A stretch of 64,000 bases of DNA, from contig NC_064447.1 of the NCBI RefSeq assembly GCF_023343835.1, positions 2,728,001-2,792,000 on the forward strand, given 5' to 3'. Within the stretch, counting starts at the first letter, position 1; every line of letters starts with the position of its first letter. A program made the translations under genes and the position numbers. Below, piece by piece: positions 23,201-31,124 of the stretch. This DNA is from Lagopus muta (taxonomy: Eukaryota; Chordata; Aves; Galliformes; Phasianidae). The notes under the pieces were generated by a model, which did no database searches, was not told the DNA's origin, and was given only the letters and a program-made list of their open reading frames with translations.

Positions 23201-25440
23201 CTCCCCAGGATGGTGGTCAGTGGAGATGTAACAGGATGTTGTCAGGGACGGCGTGTGTTCACCTGCGCTGGTTTTGCTCCATCACACCTCCCTGGCTGCG
23301 CTGTCAGTCAGGTGTTTGAAGCATCCAGAGAACAAAGTTGGGTCTGGAACGTGGCTCTGCTGGTAACTTTGATTGCAGAAATGGAAGTGTGTCCTTCATG
23401 GGCATAAAGAACTGAACTGAACCTGGGAATGTTTGCGTTACAGAAACCAATTCAGAGTTGTCTTGATTTGTTGCGACTGCTGTGCTCTGAGTTTTGATCT
23501 CTTTTGCTAACATACCTTCATCAGAGGAAGAGACAGTGCTGAGATATGGGTTGTCTTCCTGTTTTTCAAGCAGAATGTGGATGTGATGCTTTCCTTCATC
23601 AAACCAAATGAGACTGCAAATGACCAAATGACCCAAATGCAGTCTCATGCTTCAGCAGAAATGCTTTTATAGGAAGGAATGTGGTTAAGTGGCTCTGGAA
23701 AAGCTGTGTGCCGATCTGCGTGGGTTCAGACTTAGTTCCCAGGGTCCATAGCTGGTGTCTTTTCAGACTAACATCATAAAGCAGGTGCTGCTGAGTGTTG
23801 GAGGTAGTGCAAAGAAGTGATGAACTCTGCGAACCTCATGCAGTCAGACGTCACGTACCTACAGGCAGACATGCAGACACACCATGTAGCTAAACACACC
23901 ACCATCATTGAGCATTTATACGTGTATGTATTTGCATGTTTTAAAATTGGGTGTTTATAAATAACAGTAACTGCTGCCATAGTGAAATGTTTACAATTCA
24001 TGCTAACGTAGAGGTGGGGGAGTTTCTGCGTTGCCAAACCTGATGGTTCCCTTTAAGGCACTGCTTGGTGAGCTTAAGAATGAAATTAATTCTTTAGCCA
24101 TCTTAGTAGCAGAGGAAGATTTCAAAGCACCTTTTCTAATTCAGGATGTGCCCTACGCTTCCTCCACGTTTTTCTGGCTTAGGAGCCGCAGTGCCCAGCT
24201 CTGTGTTTTTTCACTGCACCTTTTATGTTCTCCCCCTTCTCTTGCTTCCAGCTCCAGGAAGAATCCTTGCAACAGCTCGATGCTAGCCGACGTGAAGAGG
24301 CCTGCAGACCTGATAGGTCAGGAAGTGATTTTGGTGGTCTTCCTCCTGCTGCTCCTGGTGTGGTTCCTGAACCGAGAGTTCGAGGTCAGTTACCGCCTGC
24401 ACTACCATGGGGACGTGGAGGCTGATCTTCATCGCACCAAAATTCAGAGCATGAGGGATCAAGCCGACTGGCTGCTGAGGAACATCATCCCCTACCACGT
24501 GGCCGAGCAGCTGAAGGTTTCCCAGAGCTACTCCAAAAACCACGACAGCGGCGGAGTGATCTTTGCCAGTATTGTGAACTTCAGCGAGTTCTACGAAGAG
24601 AACTACGAAGGAGGCAAGGAGTGCTACAGAGTGCTGAACGAACTGATCGGGGATTTCGACGAGCTGCTGAGCAAACCGCATTACAGCAGCATCGAGAAAA
24701 TCAAAACCATCGGGGCGACCTACATGGCTGCCTCGGGACTGAACACGTCGCAGTGCCAGGACAACAACCATCCCCACGGGCATCTGCAGACCCTGTTTGA
24801 ATTTGCCAAAGAAATGATGCGAGTGGTGGATGACTTCAACAACAACATGCTGTGGTTTAATTTTAAACTTCGGATCGGCTTTAACCACGGCCCCCTGACG
24901 GCGGGGGTCATCGGCACCACCAAGTTACTGTACGACATCTGGGGTGACACTGTGAACATCGCGAGCAGAATGGACACCACCGGCGTCGAGTGTCGCATAC
25001 AGGTGAGTGAGGAGAGCTACCGCATCCTGAGCAAGATGGGGTATGACTTTGACTACAGGGGGACGGTGAATGTGAAGGGGAAAGGTCAGATGAAGACCTA
25101 CCTGTACCCCAAGTGCATGGACAACGGGATGGTGCCGCATCACCAGTTGTCCATATCTCCAGACATTCGGGTTCAGGTGGATGGCAGCATTGGGCGATCT
25201 CCGACCGATGAGATTGCCAACCTGGTGCCTTCTGTACAGAATTCTGATAAGATAGCCCATGGCACAGATAACTCAGAAACCAAGGACGCTCTTCCTTCCT
25301 CCAAGAAGCTCCAGAAAGAGTCGACGAAAGCAGAAGAGAGGTGCAGGTTTGGCAAAGCTGTAGAGAAGACTGACTGTGAGGAAGCAGGAACTGAGGAGGT
25401 CAATGAACTGACAAAGCTAAATATCTCTAAGAGTGTATGA
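2152..25440 (+). CDS. ADCY9: ADCY9, adenylyl cyclase type 9, 3' part (join of 8 exons)
   Basis: Membrane adenylyl cyclase that converts ATP to cAMP at the plasma membrane downstream of Gs. The join is 2152-2256, 5767-5984, 9213-9315, 11471-11679, 15439-15598, 18536-18684, 20669-20710 and 24252-25440. It totals 2172 nt (724 codons) plus TGA; every junction is GT-AG and phase-compatible, which strongly supports the model. The predicted protein matches the C-terminal half of vertebrate AC9 (about 1350 residues in mammals): C1b linker, TM7-12, helical domain, C2a catalytic domain and C2b tail. The first half (N-terminus, TM1-6, and C1a with the metal-binding aspartates) is upstream of base 1. AC9 is identified over other isoforms by the QNGCQDEHKNSTK linker, the Tyr/Ala forskolin-site substitutions and the C2b tail. 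CREBBP follows in tandem, as in other vertebrates. Confidence 0.97.
3793..3960 (-). mobile_element. CR1 LINE 3'-end fragment
   Basis: The sequence starts TAGAGTCACAGAATGGCTTG, followed by GGTTGAAAGG and CCTCAAAGACCACC. This is the reverse complement of the typical bird CR1 3' end (…CCATTCTGTGATTCT). It is an old, diverged 5'-truncated copy in an ADCY9 intron, antisense to the gene. The left edge is clear; the right edge fades near 3960. Confidence 0.85.
5099..5112 (+). repeat. Poly-G tract (14 G)
   Basis: An uninterrupted run of 14 G followed nine bases later by a T run. It is a likely length-variable and sequencing-error-prone site in an ADCY9 intron. Confidence 0.9.
5767..5984 (+). CDS. 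ADCY9: ADCY9 exon: C1b linker, second part
   Basis: A 218-nt exon with acceptor CTGTCATGCAG and donor GACAG|GTAAGG. It begins APGGHSPKTQNGLLSPPQEE and continues through WGGVSLDQSALLPLRFKN to KTDAHFVDVIKED, ending two bases into a Ser codon. This is the well-conserved C-terminal part of C1b leading to the second membrane cassette. The run FKNIREKTDAHFVDVIKED is nearly invariant in AC9 as I know the family. It enters in phase 0 and leaves in phase 2 (AG|C), completed by 9213. An open frame runs back to 5662 through intron sequence, so the acceptor, not a methionine, defines the start. Confidence 0.97.
5985..9212 (+). other. ADCY9: ADCY9 intron
   Basis: Intron of 3228 nt (GTAAGG...CTCTAG). It contains an RFX X-box-like motif at 7227-7240 inside an AT-rich stretch (about 7150-7400). 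There is a small hairpin CAACAT/ATGTTG near 6316-6333. I see no mobile element or gene. Confidence 0.9.
7227..7240. promoter_or_regulatory. RFX X-box-like motif
   Basis: GTTGCCAGGGAAAC closely fits the palindromic X-box (GTTGCCATGGNAAC), with one central change. It lies in a low-complexity AT-rich part of an ADCY9 intron. It is a motif match only; occupancy is unknown. Confidence 0.4.
9213..9315 (+). CDS. ADCY9: ADCY9 exon: pre-TM7 segment
   Basis: A 103-nt exon with acceptor TCTCTCTAG and donor GAAGAG|GTGCGT. With two bases from the previous exon it reads S-LMKDYFFKPPISKLSLNF and LDQDLEMAYRTSYQEE. This is the cytoplasmic stretch immediately before TM7, matching AC9 (KDYFFKPPI...SLNFLDQ, RTSYQEE). 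Phase 2 in, phase 0 out. No catalytic function is known for this segment. Confidence 0.96.
9316..11470 (+). other. ADCY9: ADCY9 intron
   Basis: Intron of 2155 nt (GTGCGT...CCACCAG). It holds a perfect short hairpin CTTCAC-TTT-GTGAAG near 10471-10485. A 191-codon open frame at 10572-11147 has no recognisable domain. No repeats of note. Confidence 0.9.
11471..11679 (+). CDS. ADCY9: ADCY9 exon: TM7 and TM8
   Basis: A 209-nt exon with acceptor CTCCACCAG and donor TCAG|GTAAAG. It begins VMRNAPVKTFASATF and encodes two hydrophobic spans: TM7 (SSLLDVFLSTTVFLILSV) and TM8 (AAVVVFVIAILLEVLSLVI). They are separated by a short loop with a proline run (HGMVASPPPP). These are the first two helices of the second six-helix membrane domain. 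The exon ends two bases into the Arg codon (AG|G) shared with 15439. The loop varies from mammals while the helices are well kept. Confidence 0.97.
11680..15438 (+). other. ADCY9: ADCY9 intron
   Basis: Intron of 3759 nt (GTAAAG...TGTTCCAG). It contains a strong CTCF-core-like motif at 15116-15129. Otherwise it is ordinary intronic DNA with only shadow open frames such as 12136-12516 and 12925-13362. Confidence 0.9.
15116..15129 (-). promoter_or_regulatory. CTCF core-like motif
   Basis: The minus strand reads CCACCAGGGGGTGC, one change from the CTCF core CCACYAGRKGGCRS. It lies about 310 nt before an ADCY9 exon. It is a motif match only. Confidence 0.45.
15439..15598 (+). CDS. ADCY9: ADCY9 exon: TM8-TM9 loop and TM9
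   Basis: A 160-nt exon with acceptor CTGTTCCAG and donor ATTCAT|GTAAGT. Its first base completes the Arg codon, then it reads MVFFLEEVMACTKRLLEL, ISGWLPRHFLG, the TM9 span AILVSLPALAVFSHF, and the short outward segment TSDFETNIH. The EEVMACTKRLLE and GWLPRH motifs are conserved AC9 cytoplasmic-loop sequence. Phase 0 out. A run-on open frame passes the donor to 15643 but does not match AC9 beyond NIH. Confidence 0.97.
16795..16903 (+). mobile_element. CR1 LINE 3'-end fragment
   Basis: The fragment reads GGGCAGCCTGGTCTGGTGG, then GGGGTTGAAACTGGATGATC, TTTGAGGTCC and CATTCTGTGATC. This is the standard CR1 3' terminus, sense to ADCY9. It is a short, 5'-truncated, moderately diverged copy. Confidence 0.9.
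17128..17316. repeat. Imperfect long inverted repeat (hairpin)
   Basis: The left arm 17128-17187 and right arm 17254-17316 are reverse complements over about 58 aligned positions, with roughly 52 matches. Identical blocks are CTATAGAGGGTCA (13), GTAAGTG (7), TTTTACTATG (10), CATGG (5), TTTG (4) and AAAGTTTTTT (10). A one-base bulge and a 3-4 base gap interrupt them. The loop is about 66 nt. In the pre-mRNA this would fold into a hairpin of about 60 bp. It may be a degenerate MITE or an inverted duplication; the family is unknown to me. Confidence 0.85.
18536..18684 (+). CDS. ADCY9: ADCY9 exon: TM10 and TM11
   Basis: A 149-nt exon with acceptor TTGTTGCAG and donor GACAG|GTGAGC. It encodes TM10 (YTMFMCCAILITIVQYC), the highly conserved loop NFCQLSSWMRS, and TM11 (LLATVVGAVLLILLYVSLC), ending PD plus two bases of Ser. 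The YCNFCQLSSWMRS motif is diagnostic of AC9. Phase 0 in, phase 2 out. Because the next two exons both begin in phase 2, this exon can splice in frame either to the 42-bp exon or directly to the last exon. Confidence 0.97.
18685..20668 (+). other. ADCY9: ADCY9 intron
   Basis: Intron of 1984 nt (GTGAGC...TATTTCAG). I recognise no repeats, RNA genes or coding signal. It includes a TATATATGTATAG-like AT stretch near 19300. Confidence 0.88.
20669..20710 (+). CDS. ADCY9: ADCY9 42-bp micro-exon: TM11-TM12 extracellular loop
   Basis: A micro-exon of 14 codons, too short to stand out as an open frame. It is flanked by consensus sites TATTTCAG|CTCTG and CCTTAG|GTAAGC. In phase 2 it reads (S)SVETLHLDLAQNL(S). 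The position, length and pattern match the AC9 TM11-TM12 loop, which in human I recall as SSVLTSPLDAVQNFS. Including it makes all exon lengths sum to a multiple of three, as does leaving it out, because it is symmetric (phase 2-2). It supplies the Asn-Leu-Ser glycosylation sequon, whose Ser codon is split with the next exon. Confidence 0.9.
   Translation, partial: LCGNLASRLGTEP
20711..24251 (+). other. ADCY9: ADCY9 last intron
   Basis: Intron of 3541 nt (GTAAGC...GCTTCCAG). It contains an AT-rich stretch near 22755-22870 with several AATAAA hexamers and a TCCCGG/CCGGGA palindrome around 22844-22858. The open frame from 24031 into the last exon is intron sequence upstream of the acceptor at 24250-24251. 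Confidence 0.9.
24252..25440 (+). CDS. ADCY9: ADCY9 last coding exon: TM12, C2a catalytic domain, C2b tail
   Basis: 395 codons plus TGA. Order: RKNPCNSS with a second N-glycosylation sequon; TM12 (LIGQEVILVVFLLLLLVWFL); the helical domain (NREFEVSYRLHYHGDVEADL onward); C2a from about GGVIFASIVNFSEFY to KGQMKTYLYPKC; and the C2b tail to KLNISKSV. C2a carries the active-site residues expected by homology to AC2: Lys in KIKTIG (24703), Asp in YDIWGD (24934), Asn and Arg in NIASRM (24955, 24967) and Lys in VNVKGKG (25075). The forskolin pocket has Tyr (24625) and Ala (24715) in place of Leu and Ser, the AC9 hallmark of forskolin insensitivity. C2b contains RSPTDEIANLVPSVQ, the known autoinhibitory strip. 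The metal-binding aspartates are in C1a, outside the window. Confidence 0.98.
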
Positions 25441-26387
25441 TGCACTGTCAGAGTTGCATGAAGTGCTCTGTCAATAGAAACACAAAGACATTTGCAATTG
25501 GCGGTTTTCTTTTTCAAGAGAGACCTTCTCAACACCTGGGTTGTACGTTTGTTTTCATTTCGGCGCCTGGTGCTGTGTGGATCACAGCTCCTCAGGGCTC
25601 GTTTTCATCCATCTCTCTCCTCCATGCCCCAAATCACATCCCCCAGCTCCCCAGCTCCCTGTGCAACCATCTTACAGCTGAGTAGAGGATATTAAGTGCC
25701 TTCAGATATACTCCATTGGACTCCCTGTCAAGGTACAGAGGCCCCAAGTGAAATCATAGCTTTGGGTATTTATCTAATTTTAAAGAAAAGCTGTGGTTAT
25801 ATCATTTTTATTGTTGTTTCTCACAAAACACTTTTTTTGGCTGATGCAACTCCTTGGGTTTTTTATATCTATCTGAACAATATTTTACTGTTATCAGACC
25901 TTTTGTATGTAAACACGCAGACCAACGTGCATGTATCTACCGTGTGAGACTGACATCAAGTGCCAGTAACGTACCACAAGAGAATGTCTGGCAAGGGGGT
26001 GACAGAATTTTCCTTTGGATTGGGCTGGAGGAGGAGTTCTGCAGTGGCTCAACGTTTAGGTAGAGTAGGCTGAACAACTGCTGTAGTTTTATTCTCCTTT
26101 ACCGATGCTTTCTTCAAACTTAATGTGCCGCTGTGTGCTTTGGATACACTTCTTTTCCATATAGCCATTGAGTTACTGATCTGTGGGAATGGAACCAGGG
26201 GTTGGACTGCACCAGCTCTGGGGACAGGCTTCCAGAAGCAGCCGAGTGCCCAGCAGAGCGTTGCTCTTTGGGTCTTACATGTCTAAAAGTGTTCCGTGTC
26301 ACTCCGCTCGCCGGCTCAATTGGCGAAGGTAGGTGAGGTCGGTGCCTCTAGGCTGGTCTGATCCGAGAGAGAGAGAGAGAAAAGTCA

Positions 26388-26393
26388 AATAAA
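26388..26393 (+). terminator. ADCY9: Candidate proximal poly(A) signal AATAAA
   Basis: A canonical hexamer 948 nt after the stop, followed by a GT-rich stretch (TGTTTTGGAG). Use of it would cut just at or before the AU-rich element that begins at 26409. Confidence 0.45.
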
Positions 26394-26408
26394 TGTTTTG
26401 GAGATGCC

Positions 26409-26497
26409 TTTATTTATTTATTTATTTTATTTCTTTTCCTTTTTTCTCTCTTTTTTTTTTTCCTTTTCTTTTCCTTTTTTTTTTTTTTTTTTTTTTT
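26409..26497 (+). promoter_or_regulatory. ADCY9: AU-rich element and T-rich tract in the 3'UTR
   Basis: Four TTTA units in a row from 26409 give three overlapping ATTTA pentamers (26412-26424), the class II ARE pattern that recruits mRNA-decay factors. A C/T-rich tract follows, ending in 23 T (26475-26497). A (GA)n run precedes it near 26366-26381. Confidence 0.6.
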
Positions 26498-27157
26498 GGT
26501 GGAGATCAGGAGAGATGAAATTTGTCCCTTGGTTTAATGGAAGTTCATAAGGCAGCGTTTCAGCCTCTTTGAGCCACCAAGCATTGTGAGGATGTTACCC
26601 AGGCAATATTTGTTCCCAAACCAGTGGAATTTCCCAAGCCACACCACGCCTCTGAGTTCCCCAGCTTCTCTCTGCACTCAACTAACGGTGCTGCACGATG
26701 GTTTTTCAGGCTGTGCCCCCTGTGCTGCGCTCTTGCAGCAGGGAATAGAACAGCATGCTCCCTGCTGGAAGCAGGAACAGGGCAGAATCACTGGGTGAGC
26801 TGAGAAGCACGATGCTCTCCAGCCCTCCGATGGCTGTGTGGGTCCCCATGCACAGAGGAGCACTGCCCCACTTTGCCCTCTGTGCTTCCATCGCCCCGTC
26901 TGCTCGCATCGCTGCCCCACTTTGGCTCTGTTCATTATATTCATTATTCAGCTATTCCAGTTTCACTGTCTCCTTGCGACACCAAATAGAATGAATGAAT
27001 TTTTGCGCCCCAAATAAGTTCTGTAGGCAGGGAGGAGCTGGTGATGTGCTGTGCTGTCTGCCTATCCTTGTGTGTCTTAATCCTCTCCATCCGACCCAAA
27101 TTCAGAGCATATATTGGTTTTTCTTTTTACTCCTGATGTGATTTTTGGACTTCCAGT

Positions 27158-27163
27158 AATAAA
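27158..27163 (+). terminator. ADCY9: Candidate poly(A) signal AATAAA
   Basis: A canonical hexamer in the ADCY9 3'UTR (CAGTAATAAATACATACG), followed by GTTGCTGCGTTCC. It is a possible intermediate cleavage site. Weak evidence from the motif alone. Confidence 0.35.
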
Positions 27164-29108
27164 TACATACGTTGCTGCGTTCCTCTTCAGCCCTCTGAGC
27201 TCCGTCCACGTTGCCCAGTGAGCACAGAGCCCTTTGTCAGTGTGAAGCTGGGGGATTTCTGGCTCTCTTAGCTCCAACAAGACTCTGCACGCTGTTCTCA
27301 CAAGAGCTGCTGCTCACGCGTTTCTCAGTTGTGTTGGGTGAATCTCTTTTGCTCCATTTCCCAGCATACAAAAACCAGGGGGTGCACATCCCCGTACTCT
27401 TGGAGCTGTTTCTGCCAAGCAGCACTACCAAGTTTGTAGTAACACGGAGTTTTACAGCAGCCTTCCTTCTCCCCTGCCCAAACCCATCCCCAGCTGGTTG
27501 CACTTCCACCTTTCAGGTCCTATAACTCTACAAATACCTCTTGCATCTGAAGAATGTATTCTTGATTCTCGTTCCAGTTGGATGTTTATCAGTATTTCTT
27601 ACAGTAGGAGGGTGCTGCAGAATTGCTTACCTGCCTTCTGGTGTTATATTTGGGGTCTCAAGGTCGTTCCACCCACCTTTCTCTTTTCCCCCTGGTTGCA
27701 CAGAGCTCTGCCCAGTGAGGTTTGCTCCCATGCTGCATTGCTGTCTATGGGTGCGTTGATGCTGCTGGGTAGGGCTGGGGTGCCCAGCAGAAATGGGAGT
27801 CTTGAACTGTCCTAACGGAGAGAGATGAGGTTGCTGCAGGCCTGAGCTGGGGCTGTGTGTGCCATGGGGCGCTGTGGGGAGCACGGGGTGCAGAGGATGG
27901 TTCTCGGTGGTTTCTGTGGTGGCATCTTCTTCCAGCACGCAAAAACCTTCATCTCCTCCTCGCAGCTGCTTCCGTGAAAATGAATTTCTCGTTTGTAAGC
28001 CAGCAGGTGGTGTTCCTGGTGGTTTATGCCTGATGGTTTTGGTTTGGGGATGAGAAGAGCCCTGCCTGCTGCTTCCCAAAGCACCGGGTCAGCCCCTGGG
28101 CCGAGCAGCAGCACAGTGCTGTGTGTGGCAGCTCCTGCTGCTGCAGAGCCCTGAGGTTCAGAGGTCACAACGTGGGCCCAGGAGGCTCCCCCAGCCAAAA
28201 CCCTCCCCCACAGCTGGGTCAGTCTGCTTGGTGCCAGAAAAAGGGCTTCTCAGAAAGTAACTCTCGGGGTATCCCTTCTTCAGGCCTTGAAATCACTGAA
28301 CTGTAACTCGTTTCTTAAACTTTCACCCTGCTGTGTTGCAAGGGAGCAGCTGGGTGCTTCACACCTTTGTTTTGCACTGTTGCAAAGGCTGAGAGCACCT
28401 GAGGTCAGCTGTAGCAGCTCAGGGTGTCTTTTCTGTGCAGAGCAGCTGCCTCTGGTCTCCCCGCTTGCCTCCGGCTTTGGAGCTGGAGGGGATGTGTGGG
28501 GACCCCAGTTCTGTGCAGAGCGACAGCTGGGCACTGTTTGCTCCTCAGCACCTGGGCTGCTTCCACTGCCCCCATCTGCATTTCCCAACAGAAGGGCCCG
28601 GAGTTGCTGTGATGGGTGATGACCGTGTGGCTGAGCAAAAGAAGGAGAAATTCTGCTTCATTTCGGAGCGGAAAGCGGTGTGTGAGCAGCTGGTGCTGGC
28701 TGGTAGCACGCAGCAGGTCAGCTCTGCCTTTGGGACGTGCAGCCGGTCAGTCAAGCGCTACAGAGCGTGGCGGTTGTGTGACTTTCCCATTGCTGAAGCA
28801 CAGCTTTAGGTGGTGCAGGATGTGGGGGCCGGCTACTTGCAGTCGCAGCAGCGTGAGGCTGTGCTTGCTGCGATGCTGAGGCGCAATGTGGGATTGCATA
28901 GGGAAAAGAAGATCGTAGCCATGACTTGAAGCAGCCAGGTTGGCTGGGAGTTGTGTCTGCTCTCAGCCCTGCACACGCAGCCCCGTGGCTCTCAGCAGTG
29001 CTGCTCCTGCCTGCAGAAATGGAGGCGGGCTGTGTCAGAGCTCTCCCTGTACATAGAGAACCGCGTCTTGCCTCCGACTCATTGCTACCGATCTGTAATC
29101 CATTGTAT

Positions 29109-29114
29109 ATTAAA
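29109..29114 (+). terminator. ADCY9: Candidate distal ADCY9 poly(A) signal ATTAAA
   Basis: The common variant hexamer ATTAAA in TGTATATTAAACTG, followed by T/G-rich TGTTTTGCTGTATCG. It has TGTA upstream elements, the typical arrangement of a strong vertebrate 3' end. Its distance from the stop (about 3.7 kb) fits a long ADCY9 3'UTR. Confidence 0.5.
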
Positions 29115-31046
29115 CTGTTTTGCTGTATCGCAGGTCGTTTCACGCTGCCTTAGATGTAGAAAAGCCAAGAACGTAACCCACAATACATTTTGTCAACTTG
29201 AAGTTTGTTGGCTGTTTTGATTTTGCTTCAGCACTGCTCCCATCACAGCCCCGTTGCTCCAAAGCCCTGTGGTTCAGAGCGGTGGTTTTTGAGCCCTCGC
29301 TTTTCAGTCTGGCTTTTCAGTGTTTCTTTGATAACCCATGAATCTGCCGGGTTGATTTCTGATGAGGCACATATTTAGGCGGTGTCTGAAATGCTGGAGG
29401 AGTTCATGGCCCAGAGCTGCTGTGCTGGGTGCAGGCATGCAGCAGGCGGTGGTTCTCTAGCAGGCGGTGTGGATGCTTTCTTCTGGAACAGCAGAGCCTT
29501 GTTTGCACGGCCACGGCCTGCTTGGGATGTCGTTATTGTGGAGCAAGAGCCCACAGGACAAGGATCTGCTCTCCTGGGACTTGGTGAAGGCGAGCTGAGC
29601 TGTACCTGTGGCTCTGTCAGAAGGGAAGATGGAGCAGAACACATCTGGGGCTGCCACAGGTGGCTCAGCATCGCACTGTGTCCCTGCCACCACAGCCCTC
29701 CCATCCCTCAGCTGTGGTTTGGTGGAGGACTGTGCACTGCTGGACCTTGGCCTGGAGGATTGGAGGTGTCCTCGGGATCCCACGGAGCCCCATTGCTCTG
29801 CTCCCTCCTGGCACTGCTGAGCACAGACATCCATGACCCTCACCACATCCCTTTCCCTACCTCTGTGCTGGGCTGTGCCAGACCTTCTGCTCGGATCCTG
29901 GAGCATTGGGTCCACGCTGCTGCCAGCTTTGTCCTGGAGCCATGGAGGAGTGACGTCTGGTTCTTCTGCGAGTGCTGATGTATTGCTCCTTCCTCTGCTT
30001 TCAGCCTTATTTCCCAAAGATGAGGTAAGTAGCAGAGCACACTCCATACAGCCGGTGGGCAGCAGCAGTGTTCCACCAGTGCCTGGATGTGTGTCCCGTG
30101 CCCCTGGCTGTCATCCTGCTGCCGTGGCTGAGAGCTGCTCAGGTGTTACCTGCTGGATTTCTGTTGTAGGTCGTGGTGATTGTGAACTGCCAAGGGATGG
30201 TTTTTAATAAATCTTATGACAGTATTTCAAATAAACCTGCTCTTTCTGTTTTCCTTTCCAGGTCTGCGTTCTCCCAACGTTGCCCTATTTTTGGGTTTCC
30301 TCTTTCTCTGCTTCAGGTCACGATGAAGGACACATCCAACACAAATGTCTTTAAGGATATTGGCTCATGTGTGCATTTAGTTTAACAGGGGCAAGAAAAG
30401 CCCTAGATCTCCTAGGGCCACATTTCTCAGCATCTCAAGAGGGCCGTGCTGGGGGAGATGCGCTGTTCCCAACTGCTGCCATGCCCATAGGCGCTGCAGG
30501 AGCTCCATGCTCTGTTTGGTTCCAGCTTTGCTGTGGGTTGCAGGCCTGGTTCTGACGCTGTGTCCTCCTGGGGTCAGCGGGCAGTGAGCTGCACTCCTTG
30601 CCCCATTCCATGGTTTGTCTGTGGGGTTTTCTTCGGGGTTTCCCAAGCTCTGGGTGCTGTTGGGTTCTCCCCAGCCCATAAACCTGCAGTCCAGGGGCCA
30701 CCTGCACAGTTCCAACACCCCATGGACTGGTTCTCCATTTGTTGCAGAAGCTTGCCTCCCATCTCTGGGGCCAGCTCTCCCCCTGGAGCAGTGCTTTCCC
30801 AGCTCTGCCCCTTTTATAACGCATGGCTCTGGCCAAAGGCCCACCAGCACTTTGTATTCAATTAATGCTGTGCAGGGCTGCTGGGGGTGCAGCCAAGGAT
30901 GTGCACGGCTTGGGAACGCAGCGGGCTTTTGTTCTCATTTGTTAATCATTGTTTGGCTTTCGGTAACGAAATTTCGTTGCTTTGTGGCGTCGAGCAGCAA
31001 TTCTCATTTCACAGCTTCGCCGAGTTTATGGGAATTTAAGAGCTGG

Positions 31047-31054
31047 ATGCAAAT
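31047..31054 (+). promoter_or_regulatory. Octamer motif ATGCAAAT
   Basis: A perfect POU-factor octamer. It lies 80 nt after a 14-bp palindrome (AACGAAATTTCGTT, 30965-30978) and just before a CpG-rich block. Motif evidence only. Confidence 0.4.
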
Positions 31055-31124
31055 GAACTTCATTACCATGCTTAATTATCTGATAAGCCTCATATCCATC
31101 TGTCCCGCATATGCTTTGTACTCG

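Larger units (their letters stand above)
25441..29135 (+). other. ADCY9: ADCY9 3'UTR (inferred)
   Basis: No coding signal follows the TGA. Candidate poly(A) signals lie at 26388, 27158 and 29109. An AU-rich element and a long T tract are at 26409-26497. The stretch just before the last signal (about 29050-29135) has the look of a conserved transcript end. A 3'UTR of about 3.7 kb is similar to the long mammalian ADCY9 3'UTR as I remember it. The exact end is an inference. Confidence 0.65.

Noticed and set aside
24031..24251. Open frame running upstream of the last ADCY9 exon
   Set aside because: These 73 codons have no AC9 similarity and end at a consensus acceptor. The AC9 match and the phase both begin at 24252.
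29382..30047. Open frames of nearly 200 codons on both strands after ADCY9
   Set aside because: Overlapping frames on both strands with no recognisable domain and high Ser/Cys/Trp content, as expected from moderately GC-rich non-coding DNA.
30206..30235. Two AATAAA hexamers beyond the proposed ADCY9 end
   Set aside because: Real hexamers, but the upstream ATTAAA at 29109 has the better context. Kept as an alternative rather than a called 3' end.
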